Source: Sutterella wadsworthensis (GTDB lineage Bacteria; Pseudomonadota; Gammaproteobacteria; Burkholderiales; Burkholderiaceae_F). From it: 64,000 nt of DNA. The notes below the pieces were generated by a model, which saw only the letters and a program-made list of their open reading frames with translations, was not told the DNA's origin and did no database searches. The DNA lies in assembly GCF_003315195.1 (NCBI RefSeq), contig NZ_QNRV01000002.1, forward strand, positions 99,356-163,355. Direction: 5' to 3'. Each line of letters opens with the position of its first letter. Positions within the stretch are counted from its first letter, which is position 1. Shown here piece by piece: positions 8,856 to 17,595 of the stretch. The position numbers were made by a program, and so were the translations under genes.

Positions 8856-10049
8856 ATGTTGTTGAAACAAAAAACGCTTCATGCTGCGATAGGCCTTGCG
8901 CTCAGTGCGGTTGTGCTTTTGACGGGCTGCGAAAAAAATACATTCGTCAGCTCTGCCATCGCCGCAGAGCATCAAATGCCTCCTCAGGAAGTCGTTGTGG
9001 TAACGGCTAAGGCCGAACCTCTGCATATTGCGACGGTACTCACCGGTCGGACAAATTCCTACACTGTTGCTGAAGTTCGTCCGCAAGTGAATGGAATCCT
9101 GCAGAAGCGTCTTTTTAAAGAAGGGCAGGAAGTGAAGGCTGGTGATCCGCTTTATCAGATTGACCCGGCCATTTATGAAGCTCAGCTGAAAAGTTCAGAA
9201 GCTTCGCTTGCGCAAGCGCGCGCTCAGCTTACGCAAGCAGCAGCAGATGCTAAGCGCTCGCGAGAACTTGTGAAAACTAATGCTGTTTCTAAGCAATCTG
9301 ATGATGCTGCACAGGCAGCCATGAAGACTGCTCAAGCAGCCGTGAAAGCTGCGGAAGCTGCTGTACTGACTGCCAAGATTAATCTTGACTATACGAAGGT
9401 TCGCTCGCCTATTTCTGGTCGAGTGTCGCGTTCAGAATTTACGGAAGGCGCGCTGTTGTCGGCTTATCAGACAACTGCTCTTACGACGGTGCAGCAGCTC
9501 GATCCGATTTATGTTGATGTGACACAGACTGCCGACGACATGCTTCGCATTCAGCGTGAAATTGCGGCAGGCACGCTTAAGACCGATACTCAGGGAGCTG
9601 CTGAAGTAGAGCTTATTCTCTCAGACGGATCGAAATACGCTCAAAAGGGCAAACTCACTTTTACGGATGTACAGGTTGATGAAAGTACTGGCTCTGTGCG
9701 TCTGCGTGCTGAATTTGCCAATCCTGACCGTCTTCTGCTTCCAGGTATGTTTGTCCGAGCCAATCTTGTTGAAGGCTTGCGTCCGGACGGGATCCTTGTA
9801 CACATGCAGTCTGTCATGCGTGATACGCGCGGCAATACTTACGTTTATGTCGTTGATAAGGACAATAAAGTCGAGCGTCGCAATATTGTTGCCACTCAAA
9901 CGCAAGGCACTTTCTGGATTGTTGATTCCGGTATCCAGGCGGGTGACCGTGTGATCTTTGAAGGTTTTCAACGTACAGCGCCGGGCGCAGTTGTGACCCC
10001 AAAAGAATACGATCCCAAATCGGCTCCCGAAGGCAAGCCGCTCTTCTAA
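8856..10049 (+). CDS. RND efflux periplasmic adaptor (AcrA/MexA type)
   Basis: The membrane-fusion subunit of a tripartite drug efflux pump, 397 residues. It begins with a lipoprotein signal whose lipobox LTGC puts the lipidated Cys at residue 25, followed by the barrel-sandwich halves (EVRPQVNGILQKRLF and an SPISGRVSRSEF block) around an Ala-rich coiled-coil hairpin (about 120-185). The ATG at 8856 has a GAGTTGAG before it and gives the best lipoprotein signal; upstream TTG 8808 and ATG 8826 are possible but overlap the operators. The inner-membrane pump gene follows after 18 bases. Confidence 0.93.
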   Translation: MLLKQKTLHAAIGLALSAVVLLTGCEKNTFVSSAIAAEHQMPPQEVVVVTAKAEPLHIATVLTGRTNSYTVAEVRPQVNGILQKRLFKEGQEVKAGDPLYQIDPAIYEAQLKSSEASLAQARAQLTQAAADAKRSRELVKTNAVSKQSDDAAQAAMKTAQAAVKAAEAAVLTAKINLDYTKVRSPISGRVSRSEFTEGALLSAYQTTALTTVQQLDPIYVDVTQTADDMLRIQREIAAGTLKTDTQGAAEVELILSDGSKYAQKGKLTFTDVQVDESTGSVRLRAEFANPDRLLLPGMFVRANLVEGLRPDGILVHMQSVMRDTRGNTYVYVVDKDNKVERRNIVATQTQGTFWIVDSGIQAGDRVIFEGFQRTAPGAVVTPKEYDPKSAPEGKPLF

Positions 10050-10067
10050 CCCCGGAGACGCTGATTC

Positions 10068-13000
10068 ATGTTTTCGCGTTTTTTTATTGACCGCCCAGTT
10101 TTTTCTTGGGTGATCGCGATCATCATCATGCTAGCCGGTATCCTGTCGATTTCGACGCTGCCGGTGAGTCAGTATCCTCAGATCGCTCCTCCTCAAGTGA
10201 GCATCACCGCGACTTATCCTGGTGCATCTGCGAGCACGATTGAAAATACCGTAACGCAGGTGATTGAGCAGAACCTCACAGGGCTCGACGGCTACCTCTA
10301 TATGCAGTCGACTTCGGATTCCGCGGGGCGCGTAAGTATCACGGTGACATTTGAAACTGGCACCAACCCCGATATGGCGCAGGTGCAGGTGCAGAATAAG
10401 ATCTCAACTGCTCTTACTTCTCTGCCGCAGGTAGTTCAACAGCTCGGCGTCACGATTCAGAAGACCTCTGCCAATTTCTTGATGGTGGTTGGTTTTGTGA
10501 GTAAGGACCCGTCTATCAAGACGGCTGACTTGGGCGACTTCCTGACCTCGAACATTCAGGAACCGCTTGCGCGTGTGAGCGGTGTGGGTGAAGCTCAAGT
10601 ATTTGGTGCGTCTTATGCCATGCGCGTCTGGCTTGATCCGGACAAACTTGTTAAGTACAAGCTCAATCCGTCAGATATTACGTCGGCGATCAGCGCACAA
10701 AACATGCAGGTTTCGACCGGCAGTCTTGCTGCACAGCCGACTGACGGCAAGCAGGAGTTTACGGCGACTATTTCTTCATCGAGTTTGCTTGAGACTCCCG
10801 AAGATTTCCGCAATATTCTCTTAAAGGTGACAGAGGAAGGCGCAAATGTCTATTTGCGTGACGTTGCCGAAGTAAAACTGGATCAGAAGGACTACATAGC
10901 GTTGGGTACTTTCAACGGCTATGCAGCCTCGGGTATGGCCATCAAGCTGGCTTCTGGTTCGAACGCTTTGGAAACGCAGGCTGCGGTACTGAAACGAGTA
11001 GAGGAATTGAAGAGTTTGATGCCTCAAGGCGTTGAGGTCGTCGTTCCTTTCGATACGACGCCTTTCGTTCGCGCGGCTCTGCATGAAGTGGTGAAGACGC
11101 TGATTGAGGCCATTATTCTGGTGGTCTGCGTTATGTTCCTCTTCCTGCAGAATTGGCGTGCAACGATCATTCCGACGATCGCTGTGCCAGTTGTGCTTCT
11201 GGGCACCTTCGGCACGCTTGCTGCTACGGGGTTCTCAATTAACATGCTGACGATGTTCGCCATGGTGTTGGCAATTGGTCTGTTGGTTGACGACGCTATT
11301 GTGGTAGTGGAGAACGTCGAACGTGTGATGCGTGAGGACGGAACAGATCCGCACACCGCAACAGTGAAATCAATGGGGCAGATTACTGGGGCATTGGTTG
11401 GCATTGCAATGGTGCTGTCAGCTGTGTTTATCCCGATGGCCTTCTTTGGCGGATCTACCGGCGTGATTTATCGGCAGTTCTCGATCACCATTGTTTCTGC
11501 AATGGTGCTTTCCGTCATCATTGCACTGACATTGACGCCGTCGCTTTGCGCCAAGATCTTGAAGCCCATTGACCATGATGAGCATATGGGCAAAGGTGGG
11601 TTCTTTGGATGGTTTAACCGCGGCTTTGAAGCGCTTACTTTTGCAGTGCGCGACGGTGTAGGCGGATTTATTCATCATCCGCTGCTGCTCGTCGTCTGTT
11701 ATGCACTCGTTGTGGGGGGCATGGTTTGGGGCTTCATGAAAACTCCAACGGCCTTCATGCCGGGTGAGGATCAGGGTGTAGCGCTGATGCAGGTGCAATT
11801 GCCGCAGGGCGCGACGATGGAACGTACGGATCACGAAGTGACTCGTATCCAGAAATTCTTGGAAAAAACGGAGTCCCGCGATATAGATTCGTTCTTCGCC
11901 GTGCGCGGGTTCTCGTTCGCAGGTTCCGGACAAAACATGGCCTTGGGCTTCGTTAAGCTCAAGGACTGGAGTGCTCGACCCAATGACGATCAGAGCGTAC
12001 TTGCTATTCAGCGACGCGCGATGGGCGCATTCATGATGTCTCCTGAATTCAAGAATGCCAGCAGCTTCCTTTTCCCATTGCCAGCAGTGCCGGAATTGGG
12101 CGTCGCAGACGGCTTTGATTTCTATATTCAAGACGAAAAAGGCGCTGGTCATGCCAAGATGATGGAGCTGCGCAATAAGTTTCTTGCGGCTGCAAATCAG
12201 GACCCTCGTCTGACGATGGTTCGTCACAACGGTATGGACGATACGGCGCAGATGCATCTGAAGCTCGACAACGAGAAGCTTTCGGCCTACGGACTTGATA
12301 TTGCTACAGTCAACTCCGCGCTTTCTACGGCGTTGGCCGGCAGTTACGTCAACGACTTCCTTGATCGTGGTCGTATTAAAGAAGTGTGGGTCCAAGGTGT
12401 GCCATCTTCACGCATGCAGCCTGTAGATTTGAATCGCTGGCACATTCGTAACAGCAAGGGTGAGATGGTTCCACTCTCGACTATTGCTGAAGTCGAATGG
12501 AACTATTCGAGTCCTCGTCTGGAGCGTTTCAATGGTTTGGCGGCTTTGAATATTCAGGGTAGTCCTGCTGCTGGTGTGTCTTCTGGTGAGGCGATGCAAG
12601 CTATTGAAGAGATAGCCGCAAAGGTATTCCCTGAAGGATATTCAATTGCATGGAACGGCGTTTCTTATCAAGAACGTCAGGCTGGCTCGCAGGAAGCAGC
12701 GCTTTATGCCATTTCGCTTCTCGTGGTGTTCCTCTGCTTGGCGGCTCTTTATGAAAGTTGGTCAGTGCCTATTGCCGTGCTTCTGGTAATTCCTTGCGGT
12801 ATCGTCGGTGCTCTGGGGCTCACACTGTTCCTTGGCATGAATAACGATGTTTACTTCAAGGTTGGCATGCTGACAACGATGGGGTTGGTGTCTAAGAACG
12901 CTATTCTGATCGTTGAGTTTGCTAAGGAGCTGGTTGCCGCAGGGGAAGACGTGGTAAAAGCTGCTTTGCATGCTGTCGAACTGCGCCTGCGCCCGATTTT

Positions 13001-13223
13001 GATGACTTCGCTTGCTTTCGGGCTGGGGGTGCTGCCGTTGGCTATTGCGCACGGTGCTGGCTCCGGCGCGCAAAATGCCATTGGTGTGGGCGTGCTTGGC
13101 GGGATGATCACGGGCACGATCCTTTGCGTGGCTTTGGTACCGGCATTCTTTGTCTTCGTGACGCGTATCGCGCATCGCATCTCCGGCGGGCCTAATGCGC
13201 CGGTGAAGACGGTACAGGCCTGA
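10068..13223 (+). CDS. RND multidrug efflux pump, HAE1 family (AcrB/MexB type)
   Basis: A 1051-residue proton-driven exporter in the inner membrane, of standard AcrB length. Twelve transmembrane helices and two large periplasmic loops are visible as an internal repeat. The proton-relay pair lies in the GLLVDDAIVVVENVERVM block, and the N-terminus MFSRFFIDRPVFSWV is typical of the HAE1 class. Such pumps export lipophilic drugs, dyes and bile salts, which fits a gut bacterium, but the substrates are not determined. It sits between adaptor and outer-membrane factor genes in one operon. Confidence 0.96.
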   Translation: MFSRFFIDRPVFSWVIAIIIMLAGILSISTLPVSQYPQIAPPQVSITATYPGASASTIENTVTQVIEQNLTGLDGYLYMQSTSDSAGRVSITVTFETGTNPDMAQVQVQNKISTALTSLPQVVQQLGVTIQKTSANFLMVVGFVSKDPSIKTADLGDFLTSNIQEPLARVSGVGEAQVFGASYAMRVWLDPDKLVKYKLNPSDITSAISAQNMQVSTGSLAAQPTDGKQEFTATISSSSLLETPEDFRNILLKVTEEGANVYLRDVAEVKLDQKDYIALGTFNGYAASGMAIKLASGSNALETQAAVLKRVEELKSLMPQGVEVVVPFDTTPFVRAALHEVVKTLIEAIILVVCVMFLFLQNWRATIIPTIAVPVVLLGTFGTLAATGFSINMLTMFAMVLAIGLLVDDAIVVVENVERVMREDGTDPHTATVKSMGQITGALVGIAMVLSAVFIPMAFFGGSTGVIYRQFSITIVSAMVLSVIIALTLTPSLCAKILKPIDHDEHMGKGGFFGWFNRGFEALTFAVRDGVGGFIHHPLLLVVCYALVVGGMVWGFMKTPTAFMPGEDQGVALMQVQLPQGATMERTDHEVTRIQKFLEKTESRDIDSFFAVRGFSFAGSGQNMALGFVKLKDWSARPNDDQSVLAIQRRAMGAFMMSPEFKNASSFLFPLPAVPELGVADGFDFYIQDEKGAGHAKMMELRNKFLAAANQDPRLTMVRHNGMDDTAQMHLKLDNEKLSAYGLDIATVNSALSTALAGSYVNDFLDRGRIKEVWVQGVPSSRMQPVDLNRWHIRNSKGEMVPLSTIAEVEWNYSSPRLERFNGLAALNIQGSPAAGVSSGEAMQAIEEIAAKVFPEGYSIAWNGVSYQERQAGSQEAALYAISLLVVFLCLAALYESWSVPIAVLLVIPCGIVGALGLTLFLGMNNDVYFKVGMLTTMGLVSKNAILIVEFAKELVAAGEDVVKAALHAVELRLRPILMTSLAFGLGVLPLAIAHGAGSGAQNAIGVGVLGGMITGTILCVALVPAFFVFVTRIAHRISGGPNAPVKTVQA

Positions 13224-13317
13224 TACCTCTGACTTCGGAGTGCGGCGGCTTTAACAGCAGCCGCACTCACAGAGCAAAATGTAAGAAATTCCTGTCTGTG
13301 ACAGAAGGTGAATACAA

Positions 13318-14745
13318 ATGAAGAAGATGCTGTCTCTTATGCCACTGGCGGCGGCACTTGCCCTTGCGGGTTGTGTGAATTTGGCGCCAGACTATGAGCG
13401 TCCGGAAGCGCCTGTAGCGCAAGCCTGGCCAGAAGGTGAGTCTTACGCTAATAGTGAATTGAAGCGCGAAGAGCTGCCTAAATGGCAGACCTTCATTCAG
13501 GACGATCGCTTGAAAAAAGTCATTGAGCTTGCGCTTTCCAATAACCGCGATTTGCGCATCGCCGCGCTCAATGTTGAGAATGCGCGTGCACTTTACGGCG
13601 TGCAGCGTGCGGATCTTTTCCCAACAGTCGCTGCTGCAGCTTCCAATGCAACAACGCATCGCGAATCGACGGACTCCACAACGCATGCCTATTCGGCAGA
13701 TTTGGCAATGGCAAGTTATGAAATTGACTTCTTTGGTCGAGTTCGTAATTTGACGGAGCAGGCGCTTCAAACATACTTGCAGTCAGAAGATGCGCAGCGT
13801 ACGACGCAGGGTACATTGGTTTCAGAAGTAACGCTGGCGTGGTTGACTCTTGGCGCCAACCGCGAACAGCTTGCCTTACAGAAAGAAACGCTTGCCAGCC
13901 AAGAGGAAAGCTTCCGTTTGGTGGGAGAAAGTTACAAATATGGTGCTGCGAGCCGCCTCGATTACGAGCAAGCTCGCACAACAGTGGCGAGTGCCAGAGC
14001 TGCGATTACTACCTATGTTCGCGCAGTGGCGCAAAGCAAAAATGCACTCGAACTGCTCGTGGGCTCTAAAGTTCCTGATGAGTTACAGCCCTCTGGGGTA
14101 GAGCTCGCCGCAACTCTTCCAGCGACATTGCCCGCAGGATTGCCGAGTGAAGTCCTTCTGAATCGCCCTGATATTATTTCTGCAGAACGCGGCATGATTT
14201 CCGCTAATGCCAATATCGGTGCGGCGCGCGCGGCCTTCTTCCCAAGCATTTCGCTTACGGCTAACGCTGGCAGTGCTTCAGCTCACTTGTCTGACCTTTT
14301 TGGTGCGAATACGGGGCTGTGGAGCTTTACGCCTAGCATTTCGATTCCGATCTTTACTGGCGGTCGTAATCTTGCGAACTTGCGTTCCGCAGAAGTGCAG
14401 GAAAAGATCGCTGTTGCAACCTATGAAAAGAGCATTCAGACGGCTTTCCAAGAAGTCGCCGATGCCCTTGCGACTGAAGGTACGGTCGAGCGGGAGCTCA
14501 AAGAACGCCGTGAATTTGCGGATGCGGCTTCACAGGCTTTTGAACTTTCCAGTGCTCGTTACAAACACGGTGCTGCGGCCTATACAGAGGTCCTTGATGC
14601 TCAGCGTACCAAGGTATCTGCTCAGCAGGCTGTGATTACGGCTGAACTCTCACGTGCATCCAGTCTTGTAACGCTCTACAAGGTATTAGGCGGTGGTACT
14701 GAGCTGCCTGAACCCGCTAAAACCACTGAGGGCGCAGAGAAGTGA
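13318..14745 (+). CDS. Efflux outer-membrane factor, NodT/OprM family lipoprotein
   Basis: The outer-membrane channel of the tripartite pump, 475 residues. It has a lipoprotein signal with lipobox LAGC (Cys about 19) followed by the NLAPDYERPEAP start typical of NodT-family factors. Two OEP repeats follow, with long helices in each half. The gene comes 94 bases after the pump gene and its stop overlaps the GTG start of the TetR gene by four bases. Confidence 0.94.
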   Translation: MKKMLSLMPLAAALALAGCVNLAPDYERPEAPVAQAWPEGESYANSELKREELPKWQTFIQDDRLKKVIELALSNNRDLRIAALNVENARALYGVQRADLFPTVAAAASNATTHRESTDSTTHAYSADLAMASYEIDFFGRVRNLTEQALQTYLQSEDAQRTTQGTLVSEVTLAWLTLGANREQLALQKETLASQEESFRLVGESYKYGAASRLDYEQARTTVASARAAITTYVRAVAQSKNALELLVGSKVPDELQPSGVELAATLPATLPAGLPSEVLLNRPDIISAERGMISANANIGAARAAFFPSISLTANAGSASAHLSDLFGANTGLWSFTPSISIPIFTGGRNLANLRSAEVQEKIAVATYEKSIQTAFQEVADALATEGTVERELKERREFADAASQAFELSSARYKHGAAAYTEVLDAQRTKVSAQQAVITAELSRASSLVTLYKVLGGGTELPEPAKTTEGAEK

Positions 14746-15422
14746 GCCCCGTTGCCGATCAGGAACGGACGGAGCGACTTGCCGAACAGCATCGGCGAGA
14801 AATCGTTGATGCGGCAGAACGACTGGTGAAGGGAAATGGCCTTCATCAGTTAAAGCCGCGTGATATTGCGAAAGAAAGTGGTAAGAGCCTTGGCAATCTC
14901 TACAACTATTTCCAAAACAAGGAAGCGATTATTGAAGCGCTTGTAGAGCGCGAAAAGAGTCGCTTCCTTATGGTTGTTTCTCAAAAGATTGAGCCGTTGC
15001 CAGAGGAGGACTATAAATCCATGTTGCGAAGGCATCTTGAGCTGATGGCCGACGCATATCTGGATCCTGACAGCCTGCTGCTAGCCATTTCTGTAGCAGG
15101 GGAGGCACTTGTTAATCCAGGCGTACACAAAATCATGGTGGCGGCTAACCGCCGCATTGTTGAGCATGTGGTGGCACTTATCCATCAGGATCCATCCTGC
15201 TCTATGGATAATGTGCCGAGGGAACTGCTTGAAGCGCGAGTAATTTGTATTCGTACTTTTTTTGAGTCGCTGCGCGGGGCGGTTGCCTTTTATCCTGATG
15301 TCAATCGGGAAATGCTTAAACAAGTTACGATCGAACGACTTCTTCTGATTTGGATGTGGGAGCGCTCCAAAGCGCTTGGCATGTCTCTCGAAGCGTTTGA
15401 GAAAAGTATGGCTATAAAGTGA
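14742..15422 (+). CDS. TetR/AcrR family repressor of the efflux operon
   Basis: A 226-residue regulator with an N-terminal helix-turn-helix (about 18-65; LKPRDIAKESGKSLGNLYNYF) and a C-terminal ligand-binding domain of the TetR_C type. It starts at GTG, overlapping the upstream stop by four bases (GTGA), so it is translationally coupled to the pump genes. This makes negative autoregulation through the paired operators at 8776-8806 likely. The inducing ligand is unknown. Confidence 0.92.
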   Translation: MSPVADQERTERLAEQHRREIVDAAERLVKGNGLHQLKPRDIAKESGKSLGNLYNYFQNKEAIIEALVEREKSRFLMVVSQKIEPLPEEDYKSMLRRHLELMADAYLDPDSLLLAISVAGEALVNPGVHKIMVAANRRIVEHVVALIHQDPSCSMDNVPRELLEARVICIRTFFESLRGAVAFYPDVNREMLKQVTIERLLLIWMWERSKALGMSLEAFEKSMAIK

Positions 15423-15455
15423 CTATTGTCCTTTGATTAGGGCTTCGTCAAAATT

Positions 15456-15494
15456 AATAAGCCTGAAGGTCTGTGTTGATCTTCAGGCTTATTT
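15456..15494 (+). terminator. Efflux operon terminator, tail split by an insertion sequence
   Basis: Perfect 13-bp arms AATAAGCCTGAAG (15456-15468) and CTTCAGGCTTATT (15481-15493). The T-rich tail is broken by the insertion at 15495; removing the element and one copy of TTATTT restores a longer tract. Confidence 0.85.
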
Positions 15495-15577
15495 CCCAAA
15501 CTCCCGGAGTACTAGATCTTTAAAGGGTTGAGGCTCATCAAATCAGCCTTGAATGTTATTTAGCTCACTCTGAAACT

Positions 15578-15629
15578 CCTGCAATTTCTCTTACGTTGAG
15601 ATTGCAGGAATTTTTATTTCATGTATAAT
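15578..15629 (+). promoter_or_regulatory. Insulating hairpin and transposase promoter of IS copy A
   Basis: A hairpin, CCTGCAAT.. (15578-15590) with ..ATTGCAGG (15598-15608) and TTTTT, is followed at once by a perfect -10 box TATAAT (15624-15629). TTGCAG at 15602-15607 could act as -35 with a 16-bp spacer. The arrangement would block outside transcription while allowing the element's own start. Confidence 0.6.
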
Positions 15630-15658
15630 AGATACATACTTATTCATGCATATCTATC

Positions 15659-17536
15659 ATGGCTAAATTACTGGATTCCGAAGGCAAACTCTGGGCGCTT
15701 ATGTCCTCCAAAGACAAGGCCGGCCGCATTTACATCAGGGCTTACCGTAATCAATGGGATTCAGTGAAGAAACGTTCTTTCGTTGAGTCAAAGGTACAAG
15801 TCGGCCGGCTGCTTGACGATGGTTCCATCCGGCTTTCAAAGAACTTTGTGGATAAGTTCCCGCAATACGCTCATCAAACCGTATTTTGGGGCGATCATGA
15901 ACTGATTTCTGAAGAAAACTTCTCTGAAGCCTTTGTGCAGAAGCCGGAATCGACCGATATCTCCTGGAGCTGTGACACCGTGCGCATCGGTGTGTCGTAC
16001 GCCGCCTGGCAGTTTGGCCAAAATACCGGCATTTACGAAGATCTTCGAAGTGTGTTTGGCGAACAAACCGCACGAATTCTGTTCGCTCTCAGCGTTTATA
16101 AGCTGGACGGCGGCGGGGCAATGATGACTTTCGAGGATTGGCTCCCGCAAGTCTGGCTGCCTGAAGTTCAGCCGCTTGACGGCCGGCGAATAGCCGAAAT
16201 GCTCTCAAGCATAACGCAGCCGCAGCTTGAGCGTTATTACAAACTGCGCTACGACCGCGCGTGCAAACACAGCGACTCGGCCGTTACTTTGTCTTTTGAC
16301 AGTACGAGCATCTCCACATATTCAAACACCATCAATGCGGCAGCTTGGGGACATGCCAAACAGAATCCGGAGCTCCGGCAGGTCAACTATATGACGGTAT
16401 GCGACCATGCCACAGGAGATGTGGTCTTTGCCTGCAGCTACGACGGATCCATCAACGATCAGACAATCCTCCCGGAGATTTATCTGCGCATGAAGTTTGC
16501 CGGTTTGGATCTAACCAACAACATTCTGGTGACAGATCGCGGCTTTCAGAGCATTTACAACACACAGACGGTCATCAACCTCAATTTGAAGTACATCCAG
16601 TTTCTGAGCCTTAAAGAAGGAGCTGTCAAAGCTCACCTGCAGCGGCACAAACAGGCTCTGTGCGATTCGATTGCACATAAAGATCCTGTTTTGGGGATCT
16701 CTGCGATTGCAGTTCCTGACGAATGGAAGGAGAACACGGATGCCGGTCCTATTCCGGTCAAGGCTTATCTGCATTTGTATCGTGACCCCGTAATGGCCGA
16801 GCTGCAGACCAATGAACTGTACCGTGATGTTCTGAAAGCACTTGAACTCAAGAATGAAGGGGCGGCAAAGATCCGAGAGATCGAAAGTGAAACTCTGAAA
16901 TCCATTGAAAAAGCTGCTCAAAAAGGAGAGGCCGCCGTCAAAAGGGGGAAAAGCAGTGCGGCTGAACTCGTTAGGAAGCAGGAGGAGCAGAACTCAAAGC
17001 TCATTGACCCGGTGCAATGGAAAAAGATCAAGCGGTTTCTTTACGAAAACCGTAGAGCTAAGGACGACGAACCTGTTTGGAGCATCAAGTTCGATGAGCT
17101 TAAAGAAGCTGTCGAGTTCAAAGGCTGCCAAGCCATTCGCAGCAATGCTGAGTCCAATCCGTTTGTAGCTCTGAAACTTTATCGTCAGCGCCATATCATT
17201 GAACAAGGCTTCAATCAACTCAAAAATGAAGTCGGCGGTTCACGATTCGAAGCGACGGAAGCCGCGTACCGAGGGAAACTGTTTGTTTATACGCTTGCTC
17301 AGGCTCTGCGTATGAGCATGCTGAGCAAAGCACGAGAAGTGCATGCAGTCCATCCGGATCTGAAAATGCCGGAAGAATCAATGCGCAAGCTCATTACCCA
17401 GCTTCAGTGCATGCAGGCTTATAAGCATCGGACGACCAACGCCTTTGTACTTGGCACTGTCGCAAAACGCCATCGGGATCTGCTGGCTCTGCTGGGGATA
17501 ACAAAACTCCCGAAGACTGTTTTCCGTTTTAGTTAG
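15659..17536 (+). CDS. IS1634-family (IS4-like) DDE transposase, copy A
   Basis: A 625-residue transposase. DDE-type blocks are visible: LSFDSTSISTYS (first Asp about 214), NILVTDRGFQS (second Asp) and the C-terminal RQRHIIEQGFNQLK block with the catalytic Glu and a YREK-like arrangement. The N-terminal half is the long IS1634 extension. The frame appears intact, so the element could be active. It is related to copy B at 23085-24938 by shared blocks but clearly diverged, so the two are different IS types rather than recent duplicates. Confidence 0.93.
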   Translation: MAKLLDSEGKLWALMSSKDKAGRIYIRAYRNQWDSVKKRSFVESKVQVGRLLDDGSIRLSKNFVDKFPQYAHQTVFWGDHELISEENFSEAFVQKPESTDISWSCDTVRIGVSYAAWQFGQNTGIYEDLRSVFGEQTARILFALSVYKLDGGGAMMTFEDWLPQVWLPEVQPLDGRRIAEMLSSITQPQLERYYKLRYDRACKHSDSAVTLSFDSTSISTYSNTINAAAWGHAKQNPELRQVNYMTVCDHATGDVVFACSYDGSINDQTILPEIYLRMKFAGLDLTNNILVTDRGFQSIYNTQTVINLNLKYIQFLSLKEGAVKAHLQRHKQALCDSIAHKDPVLGISAIAVPDEWKENTDAGPIPVKAYLHLYRDPVMAELQTNELYRDVLKALELKNEGAAKIREIESETLKSIEKAAQKGEAAVKRGKSSAAELVRKQEEQNSKLIDPVQWKKIKRFLYENRRAKDDEPVWSIKFDELKEAVEFKGCQAIRSNAESNPFVALKLYRQRHIIEQGFNQLKNEVGGSRFEATEAAYRGKLFVYTLAQALRMSMLSKAREVHAVHPDLKMPEESMRKLITQLQCMQAYKHRTTNAFVLGTVAKRHRDLLALLGITKLPKTVFRFS

Positions 17537-17595
17537 GATCTAGTCATTCGGGAGTTCAGGTTATTTTTATTAGATCAGTTAGATCTTGCCGCTGA

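Larger units (their letters stand above)
15495..17560 (+). mobile_element. IS1634-family insertion sequence, copy A (2066 bp)
   Basis: A complete element carrying one transposase gene. The left end starts CCCAAACTCCCG and ends ACTAGATC (15495-15518); the right end (17537-17560) is its imperfect inverted copy, 19 of 24 positions matching. It is flanked by the 6-bp direct repeat TTATTT (15489-15494 and 17561-17566). It lies in the terminator region between the convergent TetR and DegP-type genes and breaks no coding sequence. Confidence 0.93.
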
